Shown here one piece after another: positions 45,558-57,383 of a stretch of 63,385 bases of DNA. How positions within the stretch are numbered: position 1 is the first letter of the stretch; each line of letters opens with the position of its first letter. A program made the position numbers and the translations under genes. Location: positions 1-63,385 of the forward strand of contig JBBPTG010000145.1 of the NCBI GenBank assembly GCA_038093975.1, read 5' to 3'. The notes under the pieces were generated by a model. It worked only from the letters and a program-made list of their open reading frames with translations, had not been told where the DNA came from and searched no databases. Origin of the DNA: Chalciporus piperatus (taxonomy: Eukaryota; Basidiomycota; Agaricomycetes; Boletales; Boletaceae).

Positions 45558-47417
45558 ATGTCTGTATCGGAACCTGCACCCGCACCCAAAGACGTCCCAG
45601 CACCCACGACAGAGGTCCATCCAACACCTGGAGACGCGGATATGAACGACGGGGCGTCGCTAACTGCTGCACGCAAACAGGGTATGTAATCGTCCTCTTG
45701 CACACGATATTTGCACTGACGCCATCTTCCAGTGGAGTTCTATTTTGCGGACGCTAACCTTCCATATGACAAGTACGCCATGCAACTTCCTCCTCCGTTC
45801 AGCTCCGTGTTAAAGTGATCGAATTGCTTTTTCCTTATCCTCACCAAGGTTCATGTGGACATTGCACACCGCAAACGCCGATCATTGGGTTCCCATCAAA
45901 ACTGTCTCTTCATTCAAACGCATGAAGGATTTCGCCGCCAAGGGAGATGAATTCATCCTTCGCGCACTGAAAACAAGCACTGAGCTGGAAGTCGACGAGA
46001 AGGAGGAGAATGTACGACGTCAGAAGGAGCTTCAAAAGCCTAAAGACCAGTTTGAGAGGAGTGTGTACGCTGTGAGCTCTTATGTCGCGGTATTTCGATT
46101 CTAGATTAGTAATTCTGATTCTCCTGGGATTAGAAAGGGTTCGGGAAGGAGGAGTCAGGGCTTCAGAAGGAACTTGAGGAGTTTTTCGAAAAGTACGGCG
46201 AAGTCAATGCCGTTAGGATGCGTCGTATGGACGGCAAGAAGGAGTTCAAGGTATGAACAACCTTTTGTTCCGTGTGAGATTGGGTTACATAGACTCCACG
46301 ACAGGGATCTGTATTCGTTGAATTTGCTGATATGTCTGGAGCGGAGGCTTTCCTGAATGCGGATCCCAAGCCAACATGGGATGGTCAGGAACTGGTGACT
46401 ATGTCCAAGTGTGTGCTCGTCATCGTTCCACCGCATACTTGCTCAACGTTTATTACAGAGAAGCCTACTGTGATATGAAAATAAAGGAGAAAGGTCTGAC
46501 CGGAAAGGCTGCAGACCTTCGCAGGGATAACATCTCATCCCGCAAAGGGTTCAACGCATTCCAAGAATTGGAGAACCCCTCCAAACCAAAAGTCCACGGC
46601 AAAGCCAAGGAAAAACCAGAAGTATTCCTTGAATTCATGGGCACTCAACTACGAGTGTACGACGACAACGAAGATGAGGTTGGATATGTCAAGACGGAGG
46701 ACATCCCATTCATCAAAGGCGCAACGGTGAAGTTCACCGGGTGTGGGGGTGATGCTAGTTTCACTGAGATGAAGGCAGGTTATTGATGCCATCTCGAGGC
46801 AGACACACATAACCCCTTCTCTAGGCTCCCCTTCGCGAGCGCTTTGCACGGGTTCCATACATCCAGTTCTCTAAAGGCGACGACTTCGGTCTCGTCGGCT
46901 TTGACAAAGCGTTGAAAGAAGATGAGATAGAGTACGTCAAAGAGCACCTCAAAACGGTCAACTCGAGAGAGGTCGTGTGGACCATTCCGGATGGTGAGTG
47001 TGCGATACGAACTGTCATTCACATTCAAATTGAACTCTCTTCGCAGAGGAGGAGGAAAAGCAATTCCAGATCGACCGCGCCAACTTTGCTGCAAAATCTG
47101 CACTGTCTCGATCACAGATGCGGACCGGGTCTTCGTCGCGCGGTGGACGAGGTGGTAGAGGTGGTCGTGGCGGTCGTGGTGGACGAGGTGGTCGTGGTGG
47201 TCGAGGTGGTCGTGGTGGGGGACGTGGTGGAGGCCGTGATCGGGAAAGGGCTGACAAGCCAAAAGACTCTGAAAACCCCTCTGCTTCCGGCGAAACGCAG
47301 ACAGGGGATAAGCGCAAGCGCGCTATTGAACCAGATGGTGGTCCCGACGTTGGTGTACGAGGTGCAGGTGTCCCAATGATTGCTTCCGCGAAGAAAGCAA
47401 AGACCGACGAGTCATAG
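45558..47417 (+). CDS. La autoantigen-type RNA chaperone (La motif, RRM, xRRM, RGG tail)
   Basis: La binds the 3' UUU end of new RNA polymerase III transcripts and protects them in the nucleus. From ATG 45,558 (MSVSEPAPAPKDVPAPTT) splicing gives the La motif (VEFYFADANLPYDK, FMWTLHTANADHWVPIKTVS, FKRMKDFA). An RRM follows (ELEEFFEKYGEVNAVRMRRM, GSVFVEFADMSGAEAFL), then a second, La-type RRM (FLEFMGTQLRVYDDN, VPYIQFSKGDDFGLVGFDKA). The C-terminus is an RGG/GRGG box coded by GGTCGTGGT-like repeats (about 47,118-47,240), followed by an NLS-like DKRKR and KKAK. Length and domain order fit fungal La/Lhp1 proteins with an extra RGG tail as in other basidiomycetes. Stop TAG at 47,415. Confidence 0.93.
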
Positions 47418-48372
47418 CTCCGGAGTCGCTGGGGATGGAAGGTGAAGCATTTTTTCTTGTATTTCTAGATGTTGTGCACAACCTGGATACGCGAGTAAAT
47501 TGAGCTTGGTTTCTGTATATACTAACTGCTTGGCGCCGTGGTTCGAACTCGTTCGGTTGCTGCCTGAGTCTACGATTGCTCCTGCGGATTCACTATGTTG
47601 TTGCATGCCACATGGACCAAACGCAGACGCTCAAGAGCGTGTATCGGCGAGGCCAGTCACCACTGTTGAAGGTTGCACATGCGAGGCAACAACGAACCGA
47701 GTCAGTCACTCTGGCCAACTAGTAATTCATCCATGATCCATCTCTGGGATGGTTTTCTCTGGAAGCTTACAGGGAAGGGTCGAGCGTCTATTCTTTGAAT
47801 GGAAAGACAGTTGGTCTGGGTAGTACTAGAAGTTGGGGAGACTAACTTCCTCTAACTTAACTTCTTTTGTCCAGACGGCGGTGCAGCCCGGCTCAATTCC
47901 TCACAAACAGTGCATGGCCTGAACTTCTGATCTGACAACATAATTAAACGTCGAGCTTAACAAGGCTAGCCCCAGACTAGTCCTTGAGCACTAGCTGTCG
48001 TACGTGACGTATGATCTCGCCAAAACAGTCATCGAACCGAAATCAAACCTTCAAGATCATTCACCTTCAACAGCCTTCAACGCGTTTTTGATTGGCACAC
48101 ACAGCCACAATTCTCCCCCCCAGCTTCCGTAAAACTGACCCTTGGCGTTGCAGTTATGGTTCTCCCGTCCGACCGCCTTTTCATTAATTTGCGTATGTAG
48201 AACGAGCCGGGTCGCATTTGAATCGAGTCGTTCCGACTTTACGGTACGAACGGTGGTTTACATATGTCCAAACTGTCCGCTGATATTTTCCCTTCATCAT
48301 CTTGACGCGAACGAGTATTGTCTTCCCCCATTCCCACTGGCCAGCCCGGACAGCCCTGTGATTGCGGGCGTC
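47418..48372. other. Intergenic region, desaturase C upstream
   Basis: The last 250 bp (from about 48,118) belongs to the inverted duplication and resembles the upstream region of desaturase A. The part before that is unique and has no exon. Confidence 0.5.
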
Positions 48373-50150
48373 ATGGGTGAATCACCTGTTCACATCTCTC
48401 GCAATGAAGCAGACAGCGAGACATTGGAAAGTTACGCTTCCTATTCCCTTCAGAACGCAAAAGTACGCCCACCGGTTACATGGTCGAACTGGTGGAGGGA
48501 AGCAGAGTGGGTACGTTTTACCCTGATCATAATCATGCCGCCGCTTGCCACAATCGGCGCTTTCTTCACCCCTCTCCGTCGCGAAACGATGGTTTGGTCG
48601 GTAATGTATTATCTCATTTCTGGCATGGGTAGGTCGCGTCACTCGAAGAAATCGTTCAGATTCTGAAAGATGTATCACAGGTATCACAGCGGGGTACCAT
48701 AGGCTGTGGGGTCATCGGTCGTACAATGCAACAACCACGCTCGAGATCATTCTCGCCTTCCTAGGTACCGCATGTGTCATGGGCCCTATAATCTGGTGGG
48801 CACGCTTGCACCGCGCACATCATAGATATACCGATACAGCCCTCGATCCTTACAACGCACGCCTTGGATTGTTCTGGACGCACATCGGTTGGGTCATCTT
48901 CAAACCAAGATGCAAACATGGAAGAGTCGATATCGACGACCTCAAAAACAGTCGTATTGTGACATGGCAATTTCGTTACTATCCCTGGCTGGTCCTGATC
49001 ACCGCTGTCATCTTTCCGTCTGCCATAGCTGGATTAGGCTGGGGAGACTGGAAAGGCGGTTTTGTCTATGCAGGACTATTACGACTCTTTTTCGTGCATC
49101 AGGTCAGTTTCAATCACTGAAATAGAAGAGAAGACTGACATTTACGATCCAGTCCGCTTCTTGTGTTAACTCCCTTGCCCATTGGATTGGCGACACGCCT
49201 TTCGATGACAAGCATTCGCCGAGAGATCATCTATTGACTGCTCTCCTAACCCACGGAGAAGGCTACCACAATTTCCATCACCAATTTCCCATGGACTATC
49301 GCAACGCGATACGGTGGTATCAATATGATCCCACAAAGTGGCTCATCTGGACATGCGAACAGCTCGGTCTGGCTAGCCATCTAAAGGTGAGGCTACTTCA
49401 AGTTCCCACTAGAATTGTTTTGACATTACGCCAGACATTTTCCGACAACGAGATTCGCAAGGGGGAGCTCACAATGGAGCTGAAGCAACTTCGCCATAGA
49501 CAGGAAGCTTTGGCTTGGCCCAGCCAGAGTGATGGTCTGCCCGTGATAAATTGGGCTGATTGTAAGTGATGTCATCGTCGCGGGGAACCTGAGCTAATCT
49601 GCAAACAGATCAGTCCCAGGCTCAATCGCGTGCTCTTATCTGCATCGCCGGGTTCATTCATGATGTCGAAGATTTCCTCGGAGATCACCCCGGAGGACGT
49701 CAGCATTTAATGAAGCATATCGGGAAGGATGCAACCTCAGCGTTCTTTGGAGGGATATACGACCACAGTCATGCTGCTCACAATGTCAGTGTCCGATTAC
49801 CATTCACTTTAATCTTGATTGGCTTATTGTGGTTATAGCTGTTGGCCATGAAGCGAGTTGGCGTTCTCCGTGGGGGAGTTCCCCATATCTCGGAAGAGCA
49901 GCTTGTTCCGCCAAGCCAACGCCTCCGCGTTGTGCATATGAACGAATTGACAACTAGCGCCTAATGGATCGACAAAGCAACCCCGATCTTTCCATTTACG
50001 CATCAGCTCTGAGTTCGTGTTTCCATAACCTGACTGGCGAACGTTGTTTTGTAACTTACCTTTCCTTGTAAACATGGAGGAACTTTCCTTGATAGACATA
50101 TTGTGGGTTATGACATTCGAGTCCGCAAAGAGTCGGATGCATGTCGGCGA
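48118..50150 (+). repeat. Right arm of the inverted duplication of about 2 kb
   Basis: Matches the minus strand of 35,145-37,235 with few substitutions and small indels in introns and flanks. Confidence 0.9.
48373..49964 (+). CDS. Acyl-CoA Delta9-desaturase with C-terminal cytochrome b5 domain, copy C
   Basis: Six exons in phase: 48373-48628, 48681-49102, 49153-49386, 49435-49561, 49609-49784, 49839-49964, giving 446 aa. Histidine boxes HRLWGH, HRAHH and HNFHH, and the cytochrome b5 motifs GDHPGG and SHAAHN, are complete, so it should be an active ER desaturase like copy A. It ends LRVVHMNELTTSA. The coding sequence is nearly the same as copy A and lies in the opposite direction. Its 5' upstream region differs from that of A beyond about 250 bp, so the two could be regulated differently. 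Confidence 0.94.
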
Positions 50151-50511
50151 CACGAGGCCTTTGCGCCATTACATGGCGCAAGACGTTGCGGTCAATGTCG
50201 CCCCATATCCCAGTGGAGGGTGAGCGTTTGAACGACCGTCTTTGTCCCGACTCTTGAGCCTGCCTACGAGAAACAAGAAAGATAGCAACAATACCACAAC
50301 TTGAAGTTATTGGTACAATCGTGAGCACCTTACATGCCCGTCGAAAGCATTGCAGAGTCTCTAGTTCCCCATGAGATAGTACGTATGCCTCCAAGTCTCT
50401 ATTGCCTCTTTAATCAGGCGTAATGGGCGTTAGTCGGCACTGGGAACGTAACATCAGGGCAATAAGTTGAATAACAACACTCGACATCGTGACACGACAG
50501 GGGTAAATAAC
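49965..50511. other. Intergenic spacer
   Basis: First about 185 bp belong to the inverted duplication. A minus-strand open frame (50,056-50,394) includes one hydrophobic stretch (VLTIVPITSSCGIVAIFLVS) but has no recognisable family and overlaps the duplication edge, so I do not call it a gene. Confidence 0.35.
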
Positions 50512-51760
50512 ATGCTCAGCTTCTTGAAGTCTAGACGTGCAAGGCCACCGCGTATCTTCGAGGGGGAAAGAATGAGCGAAGAAGAAGAAGCCGAACCGGA
50601 ACGAGAGGGCGACTTGCATACTCGAATCAGAGAGCTTCGGAAGAGGACTGAAGAGATGCAATTGGCCCTTAGAACAAAGGACGAGGAAGCACATCGCGAA
50701 CGGGAGAAGATGACCGCAGAGATTCAATGCATTCGCGAGGAATGCCGAAGCGCGAGGGAAGCGGCTAGGGTAGCACAGCAAAAACTCCTCGAGAGCGAGG
50801 ATAAGGAACTGCGGTGTGTCCAATCTCACGAAGAACTTGAAGACCGAAAGGGGAAGGGAGTAGACAGGGCGGCACTGCAGGAACTCCCCGAAGAAAGGGA
50901 GAGACAAACACGGTGCGTCCGAAAGGAAGTGAAGAGGCACAAAGTGGACGATGCAAGTCAACTGAGGGAGCAGACCAAAACGGCGTACAAGTTCGCTTTC
51001 GTGGGCACCACTGATAGCCAAGGCTTTTACATTCATAAGGGAGGCTTTGCTCGGTGGCAAGTCCTAACTATTGGCGGAGAGTATCTCTGATGCTGAAGCC
51101 GGTTTTAATAAGGGTCAAATGTCCTCCAGCGCTTCCAGAGGCCCTACGTGCAGAGGAAGCTGAGTTCGATAATGTACGTTGGCTCTCTGCGGGTCCTGAT
51201 GGCAAATATATGTTGAGAACTCGCTCGCGCATCTGTGAGTAAAAAATTAATTCGATCGAAAGGTATGTCCATGACCGATGCGTTAGACCCACAGATAGCT
51301 GTGGGGTAGCACCCGGCATCCCAAGAACTGAAATTGTCATGTATGCATTTGGCCAAGGAGACACGTGGTTTACGCTCTTGAGGAATGGTTGCTCTCTCAA
51401 GTGTGCCCTTCCTTCGTCTTTGGAGGAAAAACTCGATAGTGCAGGTAGACGGAATATCGATACCCTATCCTTCGGTGCGAATGGCAGCTGGGCCATGACA
51501 TATGGCAATGGTAGATGGCACACGAACGGGGTCCACTCTGACCTGCATACCAAATTGTGCACACTCTCTAGCGCGAAGGTAATGTTTCTCTATTTCGTGT
51601 CCGTTGGCAAGATTCGAATGATGCCATCGTCCTCCCACAGAACATTGTTTTGAGTCCCTGGGACTTACAATCCTGGTTCATCGAGGATGGCGATGGAAAC
51701 TGCTACTATGCTCTACCGAGCAGTTGGCACCAGCGCGTCGACTGGATTCTCGAAAAGTGA
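50512..51760 (+). CDS. Mushroom-specific protein with coiled coil and Trp/Gly-rich repeats, unknown function
   Basis: From ATG 50,512 (MLSFLKSRRARPPRIFEGER) the N-terminal 150 residues are a charged coiled coil (RIRELRKRTEEMQLALRTKD, REEARVAQQKLLES-like heptads). After introns the C-terminal part reads EFDNVRWLSAGPDGKYMLRT, IDTLSFGANGSWAMTYGNGR, IVLSPWDLQSWFIEDGDGNC and YYALPSSWHQRVDWILEK. The repeating pattern (G-x-N/D-G-x-W/Y, short beta strands) looks like a degenerate beta-propeller of a kind seen in many uncharacterised Agaricomycete proteins. I do not know its function. Exon borders (GTGAGT after SRI near 51,235; GTAATG after SSAK near 51,577) are plausible but not all checked for phase. 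Confidence 0.6.
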
Positions 51761-51996
51761 GTTGGCTTCTCATCCCCGAGAGTCTCGTGTCGCACGCCTG
51801 AGTGAGGCAAGGTCATTTTGCACCGGTCCTGGATACACAAGCACATTGGCTTTGGCTGCTCTGCTAGAACTCGAGTATCGTGAACGTGGCAAATCTCATA
51901 AATTAACATCTTGGCACATCATCTGCGCAGAACGGTGGTACCATGAAACGTAAGGTAGTAGGCGAAGAGTTCGATGAACGAGTTAAATGAAGTGGC

Positions 51997-53334
51997 TTAG
52001 ATGTTTTTGACTTGCTCCTCCAAGTAATCCCAGAGATTCCTCCCCTCTTCAGGATCTTGTGTATCTGCGCGTGGCTTGCCTATACGTGCCCATGGAATGA
52101 GATACTGAGGGAAAAAATAGAGACAATCATTATCATCGCACGATTACAGTCTAGGGCGCACATACCTTGCCATTCAACGATGCCCCATCAGGAACGGTAC
52201 CGGCATAAAGCTGAGTAATTGCACCGTACGACACATCAGCCAAAAGCACAGACTAGACAGGAAGATAGTTAGCTGCGGTGCTACGACGAATGGCACCATT
52301 ATATGCGTACCGCGAGGGCCTGACTGAAGGAGCCTGCGTGTCGTGCTAGCTCGGTTTTAACTCCTCCTACAAAAGACCGCGTGAACAAGCAGACAACAAC
52401 TCGAATAGATCAAAACCAACCTGGGTTCAAGGATGTTGAGACAATACCTTGATCCCCGTACCGTCGTTTCAACTCCGCAGAGAAGATGATGTTGCCCTGA
52501 AATATAGTAAGCATACACAAATCCGTGTGATGTTTGTCAGTAACTAACCGTCTTGCTCTGCCCATAAAGGTCGAACGGCGATCTCCTTCTCCTCGCGGGG
52601 CCATCTCTGATGCTATTGTACTCGATCCCATTGGCACTGAACCAATGACCATTGGAAGACGTATTGACAACCCGAGCAATGCCATCGGGAGCAGATTTTG
52701 CGGTCGACAGAAGCACGGGCAGAATAAGCTTTGTGAGGTAGAAATGGCCGAGGACGTTTGTCCCGAATTGTAGATCGTAGCCGTCGTCAGTGAGCATGTC
52801 GATGGGAGGTGTCATGACTCCACTGATCCAAGCGAGTGGTCAGTAATCTTCGAAGTAACCATACAGAAACAAGAACTTACGCATTATTGAATAGAACATT
52901 GAGCTGTGTCTCCTTGCTGTGCATCAAAGTCAACCCTCAGAAATTACGGACCACTGGCAGGTGAATATGTCTTACGCATTGAATTCCTCCCCTGCTGCTT
53001 TGATGCTTTTCAGGTTGGCAAGGTCCACAACGAGAAGGTGTGCATCTTTCCCGGTAAGGTTCTTCAACTCTTTGACGGTTGCTTCACCCTTGGACTGACT
53101 GCGGGCGGTAATCCATACTTTGGCGTTCTTTGTCAACAAGACCTGAAAAATTATCAGGCGAAGCAAGAACAGGTAAACGCGGACGTGACCTACTCTTGCA
53201 GTCTCCTTCCCGATGCCAGCAGTAGCACCAGTGACCAGGACCACCTTGCCAGACATGTCTGGGATGTCCTCGGCCTTGAACCTGGGACGACCAGGGAACA
53301 TATTTTCATTGATGAGCGACCAAGCAGCTCCCAT
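51997..53334 (-). CDS. Short-chain dehydrogenase/reductase (retinol-dehydrogenase-like)
   Basis: NAD(P)-dependent oxidoreductase of the classical SDR fold. From ATG 53,334 ([20 protein letters not shown]) come [20 protein letters not shown] (the TGxxxGIG cofactor motif), [40 protein letters not shown], an NNAG motif split by an intron, [32 protein letters not shown], then YGQSK (catalytic Tyr and Lys), SLNPG and, at the end, [14 protein letters not shown]...[13 protein letters not shown]. All key residues are present and the length (about 310-320 aa) is normal. The family in fungi acts on varied lipid or secondary metabolites; no substrate can be named. Confidence 0.88.
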
Positions 53335-54290
53335 GTTGGAGAAGAAAGATTTCAGAAGTGGATGTAGGGATTGAACCTAGACGCAGAATATATAAGTAGG
53401 CCTTCAATTTCAAAGAGTCGCCAAGCGATAACGTTGCATGAACCCGGCAGCAGGATGCATTGGTAATGGCGCATCACACACTGAACGCGCAAGCGTCCCG
53501 AGCACGGAGGTTTGATCATACCCTTTCACTATTCCTGTTGGGGTATTCGAACTATGTGTCATGCTGTGTCATGTCCACGGCGCGGCACCCAACATTGAGT
53601 CATTCCGCCACGCATCAAATTATTGTCCACGACTATGTTGCGTGATGCTCAGCTCACCCGCAGCAAATCATCTGAACTTATTTGCGGTGGTAGCTGCGTG
53701 GCGAAAATAGATCAGAAACTACGCAATGGACTGTAAAACCAGCGAGGATCCTTCAAGTACGTAGAGGTAAAAAGTCACGTCCGGACACGGCAAAGAGCTC
53801 GCGCAAGACGCACGGCGGCATATCGATCATTGGCTCGTTACACAATCACGATGAACTTCGAAACGGGCGCCATTGTAAATGGAAGCTCCTGCTATAGGTT
53901 GCGTTGAAGTGCTGCAAAGGGAGTTTAGTGGGAATTTGTTCAAGGGTCACAGCCAAGGCGGCAGTGAAGGAAAAAGACTTGAAATCCGTGTCAGCACCTG
54001 GACAGCCCCGGCGTAATCTGCCACTAGCAGCGTTCGCACCTGTTGTTTTGCTTTGCTCGAAATCTCGCTCGTTCAACTGGAATTTGAACCGGGCCAAATC
54101 CAGGCTGTCGATGAGTTGGTGCACGAACTAACTACTGCTGGAGGCTTTGCCGCTTACTCGTGTATAGGCCAAACTGGGTGATCCCGCGCTGATTATGACG
54201 GTGAGACCCAAGTTACATTATCACTGACCATCAACGAGGCCACTGATCGCTTCTCTTCTATCAGCAATCGGGTCACAGAAAACCATCAAG
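53335..54290. promoter_or_regulatory. Intergenic region between divergent SDR and peptidase genes
   Basis: About 950 bp with no convincing exon. It must hold both promoters. I checked a B-box-like GGTATTCGAACTA near 53,540 and found no tRNA fold. Confidence 0.4.
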
Positions 54291-56791
54291 ATGTCCTCTC
54301 TGCGTTATAGTGGTCCGTCTGCCTTTTACAGGGAGCTCGCAGAACTCCCTGTAGCTACATCGGCCAAGTTTATCAACACAACATCATCTACACACTCAGG
54401 TCAGCGTTGTCATCTTTCGCGCGTTTGCGGTCTATCCATTCAACTTGCAATCCCACAGTCGCCCGGGTGTCGTACTCGATTCGCGATCACGAGCGAAATG
54501 TGAAGCGATCCATCACCAAGACCTTCACTTTGGCCACCCCAGACTCGGCAGGCGAATCGCCGATAATTTCCTCCATCACCAGCGAGGATTCATCTGAGAT
54601 CATCGCTCAACTTGTAGCGCCATCGCAAAAGCGTCACGCGATCCTCAGACAGGTTTCCGAGGCTAATGGTTCAAAGATGCGTTATGTGGAAGTCTGGGCC
54701 AACACTCAACTTGAAGCGTCACTCGAGGTTACAAAGCGACATGGCCAGTTTCACGCTGATGGTACAGTCTTTTCAGATCTTAACCTTCAAAAATCATTCA
54801 CACCTTTGCGTGTGTTCTATTAGATTACCTCGGGTCATTCTCCTTCACCCCATCTGAGACCGCGTTAGTATACAGTGCGGAAGGAAACCCTGAAGCTACC
54901 GAGGGATTCGAGGGCGATCCATTCCCAAAGTTTCGTTTTGAACCTCACTTTGGCGAGCAGCTGTATACGAGGAAACGGCCAACTCTCTTCATAATCCGTT
55001 GGTCCTTCACCACATCGTCCCATGACGCCAAGGATGGAGCGCCTGCTGTCTCTTTGACGGAGTTACGTCTGGATCAACCCCACACTGTTCCGACCCTGTT
55101 TGGTCAGGCCACCTTCGTGACGGAGACGCGTCTTTACGCGACTGGCTACGAGCAAACTGGCGATGGGAAGCTCTTGGGCATCAAAGCATGTCTTAACCGC
55201 CCAACCGGTATATGGGAAGTCATCCTCCCGAACGAAGGCCCAGACACAGATTCGATTCTTTGCCAGTCCGTTAAAATTGATACTCCAAGGCGTTCTAGCC
55301 GTTCACCGCGTGTCTTATTCGACAAGGACGGTTCCCCATCGACTCTGTTCTGGTTGTCTAACCCGGAAGGCGGCGCACATTCGTCCACGATGTCCCTTCA
55401 CTCTCGTGATCTTAAAGGCAATTCGGGCGATAAAATCTTGGTAGATACGGTTTACGACCCCACGATTCAAGACTTTCCAGGGTTGTATACTGAGTATACT
55501 TTGGCGCACAGCCCATTCCTGCGCTTTGGTGACAAGACCTACATTTTGATGCAGTCGTTGTGGCGCTCTCGTCCGACATTGCTTTCCATCGACGTGGAGG
55601 ATGGTACTGTCACCGATGTCACTCCTGTCTCAGACAGCCAACCATTGTACAGTTGGAATTTCCTTGCGACAGACGGATCTCGGTCGGTGATATGCTCTCG
55701 CAGCACTCCGACATCTCCATCGGAAAGCGTTATGTTGGCCATGAGCGAAGACAAACGGATCGCCGTGCACGTTCTTGATAGACCAACTCTTTCGCCGAAT
55801 AGTAAGTACAACAATATCCTTGACAGTCAATTGTCAAGTCGATTGACTTGCATCCCAGCTAGGGAAGCTCTCGATCGACTTGATGTATCCATCATACCCA
55901 TCCCGAATAGATATCCTGTCGAAACCATCGTCATACGCCCAAAGGAGTCAGCGAGCGGACCTAGTAAAGCCATATGCATCACGATGCCACATGGAGGACC
56001 GCATGCATCCTACACCACAAGCTTCACGCCGGGTGTTGTAGCGTATGCTCTGGAAGGCTGTGAGTTGGTCTCTAGTTCTTCTCAGCGTAACCTTTCTGAG
56101 TGTTACTCCAGATACTGTGTCAATGCCGAATTACACCGGGTCCACGGGCTTTGGAGAAAAGTATGTCCGGGGGCTTCTAGGAAAATGTGGGACACTGGAC
56201 GTTTCCGACTGTATCGCGACTGTCGAAGAGCTTATCAGGCTCGGAATTTCGGAGTCAGGAAGACAAGTTGTGCAAGGTGGAAGTCATGGCGGCTTCCTTG
56301 CTGCTCATCGTACGTCTCGATTCATTCTCACCGAAGATCTGCAAACTTAGCTATGAATGTGCCGCTCGCGCATGGTAGTCATCGGGCAGCACCCCGACGT
56401 GTTCAGTGCTGCGGTCATGCGCAATCCCGTCGTCTCCGTTGGCGAGATGTGTGCGTCCGACATCCCCGACTGGTCCTTCAGGGAGTTTGGTCTCCAGTTT
56501 GGACCAGGTACGCACGTCACCCCAGACAGCTTCGCAGCGCTCTACGCTGCCTCACCGATCGCGTACATTGACCGCGTGAAAACACCGGTGCTCCTCTTGT
56601 TGGGTGAGGATGACCTTCGCGTGCCGCCGACTCAGGGGAGGGGTTACTATCATGCTCTGAAAGGGAGTGGGCGCGTCGTTGAGATGTTGGTGTTCCCCAA
56701 GGAGACACATCCGATTGATGGTGTCGAGGCTGCGAGGGTCTCGTTTGAGGCGGGCAGGGACTGGCTGAGGGTGTTCACGCAGGCCCAGTGA
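54291..56791 (+). CDS. Acylaminoacyl peptidase (S9C prolyl oligopeptidase family)
   Basis: Serine exopeptidase that releases N-acylated amino acids from peptides, usually cytosolic. From ATG 54,291 (MSSLRYSGPSAFYRELAELP) introns lead to VARVSYSIRDHERNVKRSIT, DYLGSFSFTPSETALVYSAE and a long beta-propeller part (FRFEPHFGEQLYTRKRPTLF, GIWEVILPNEGPDTDSI). The hydrolase domain has MPHGGPHASYTTSFTPG, YTVSMPNYTGSTGFGEKYVR, GGSHGGFLAAH (catalytic Ser), GEDDLRVPP (Asp) and KETHPID (His). The frame between exons is consistent at each junction I tested (54,403, 54,763, 55,802, 56,061, 56,310). Length near 740-750 aa is normal for the family. The gene looks intact. Confidence 0.9.
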
Positions 56792-57383
56792 GGGTGTCAC
56801 CTCGCTGGATGTGTTTAATAAACTCTGTCAGCAGGTAATCGGGTAGGAATGAATCTTGTAACAACATTTCCCCCTTGATTCGTGATTCTTAGAGTACATC
56901 TGAATTGGAGTGAACCATTGACTGGTCCGGGATCCGGTCACTGGGGTCAAAATGATTTCAAGCTTCTCTTAGACCAACACTTCCAACTTCCAAGTTAGCA
57001 GCTCACCCTGTTGCTCGCCTTTTCTTGCACTTTTGCTTTGTCGGTGGCTCTACCACGGCCCTTGGTAAGTTAAGTAGAAAACGCAATCTGAACACTAGGG
57101 AAAAATCAATTCCAGGAATGATTTGCCAACTTCGGCGGGGCGCTGTCGCCGGTGGCATACCTATTTTCATTCTAGTGCCTGGTCAGGGGATTACCCAGCT
57201 TGGCAGGAACAGCCTGCTCCTCATATCATATCCCCACACCGCGTTTCCTGATAAGTTGAAGGGCCCTTGAAGTTGGGTCTCTTTCATGTAGCTTGTGCCC
57301 ATACTACTACTACTTTGTTGAGGTAAGCCCCGTTATCTCGAACATTGTGTATTGCAATTTAGCAACTTACGGTGTAATGAAGA
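56792..57383. other. Intergenic spacer
   Basis: About 590 bp between two plus-strand genes, no supported exon. Confidence 0.4.

Noticed and set aside
47015..47317. Proline-rich minus-strand open frame
   Set aside because: It is the reverse reading of the RGG box of the La gene.
48118..50150. The desaturase inverted pair as the ends of one large transposon
   Set aside because: The arms consist of a full gene plus flanks, no target duplication is visible at their outer edges, and the sequence between them is normal conserved genes.
53520..53620. Possible tRNA gene on the minus strand (TGGCGGAATGA, GTTCGAATA)
   Set aside because: Acceptor, T-stem and anticodon arms do not pair.
54407..54823. 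Separate small gene with its own start
   Set aside because: It is exon 2 of the acylaminoacyl peptidase; intron GTCAGC...CACAG joins it to the exon from 54,291.
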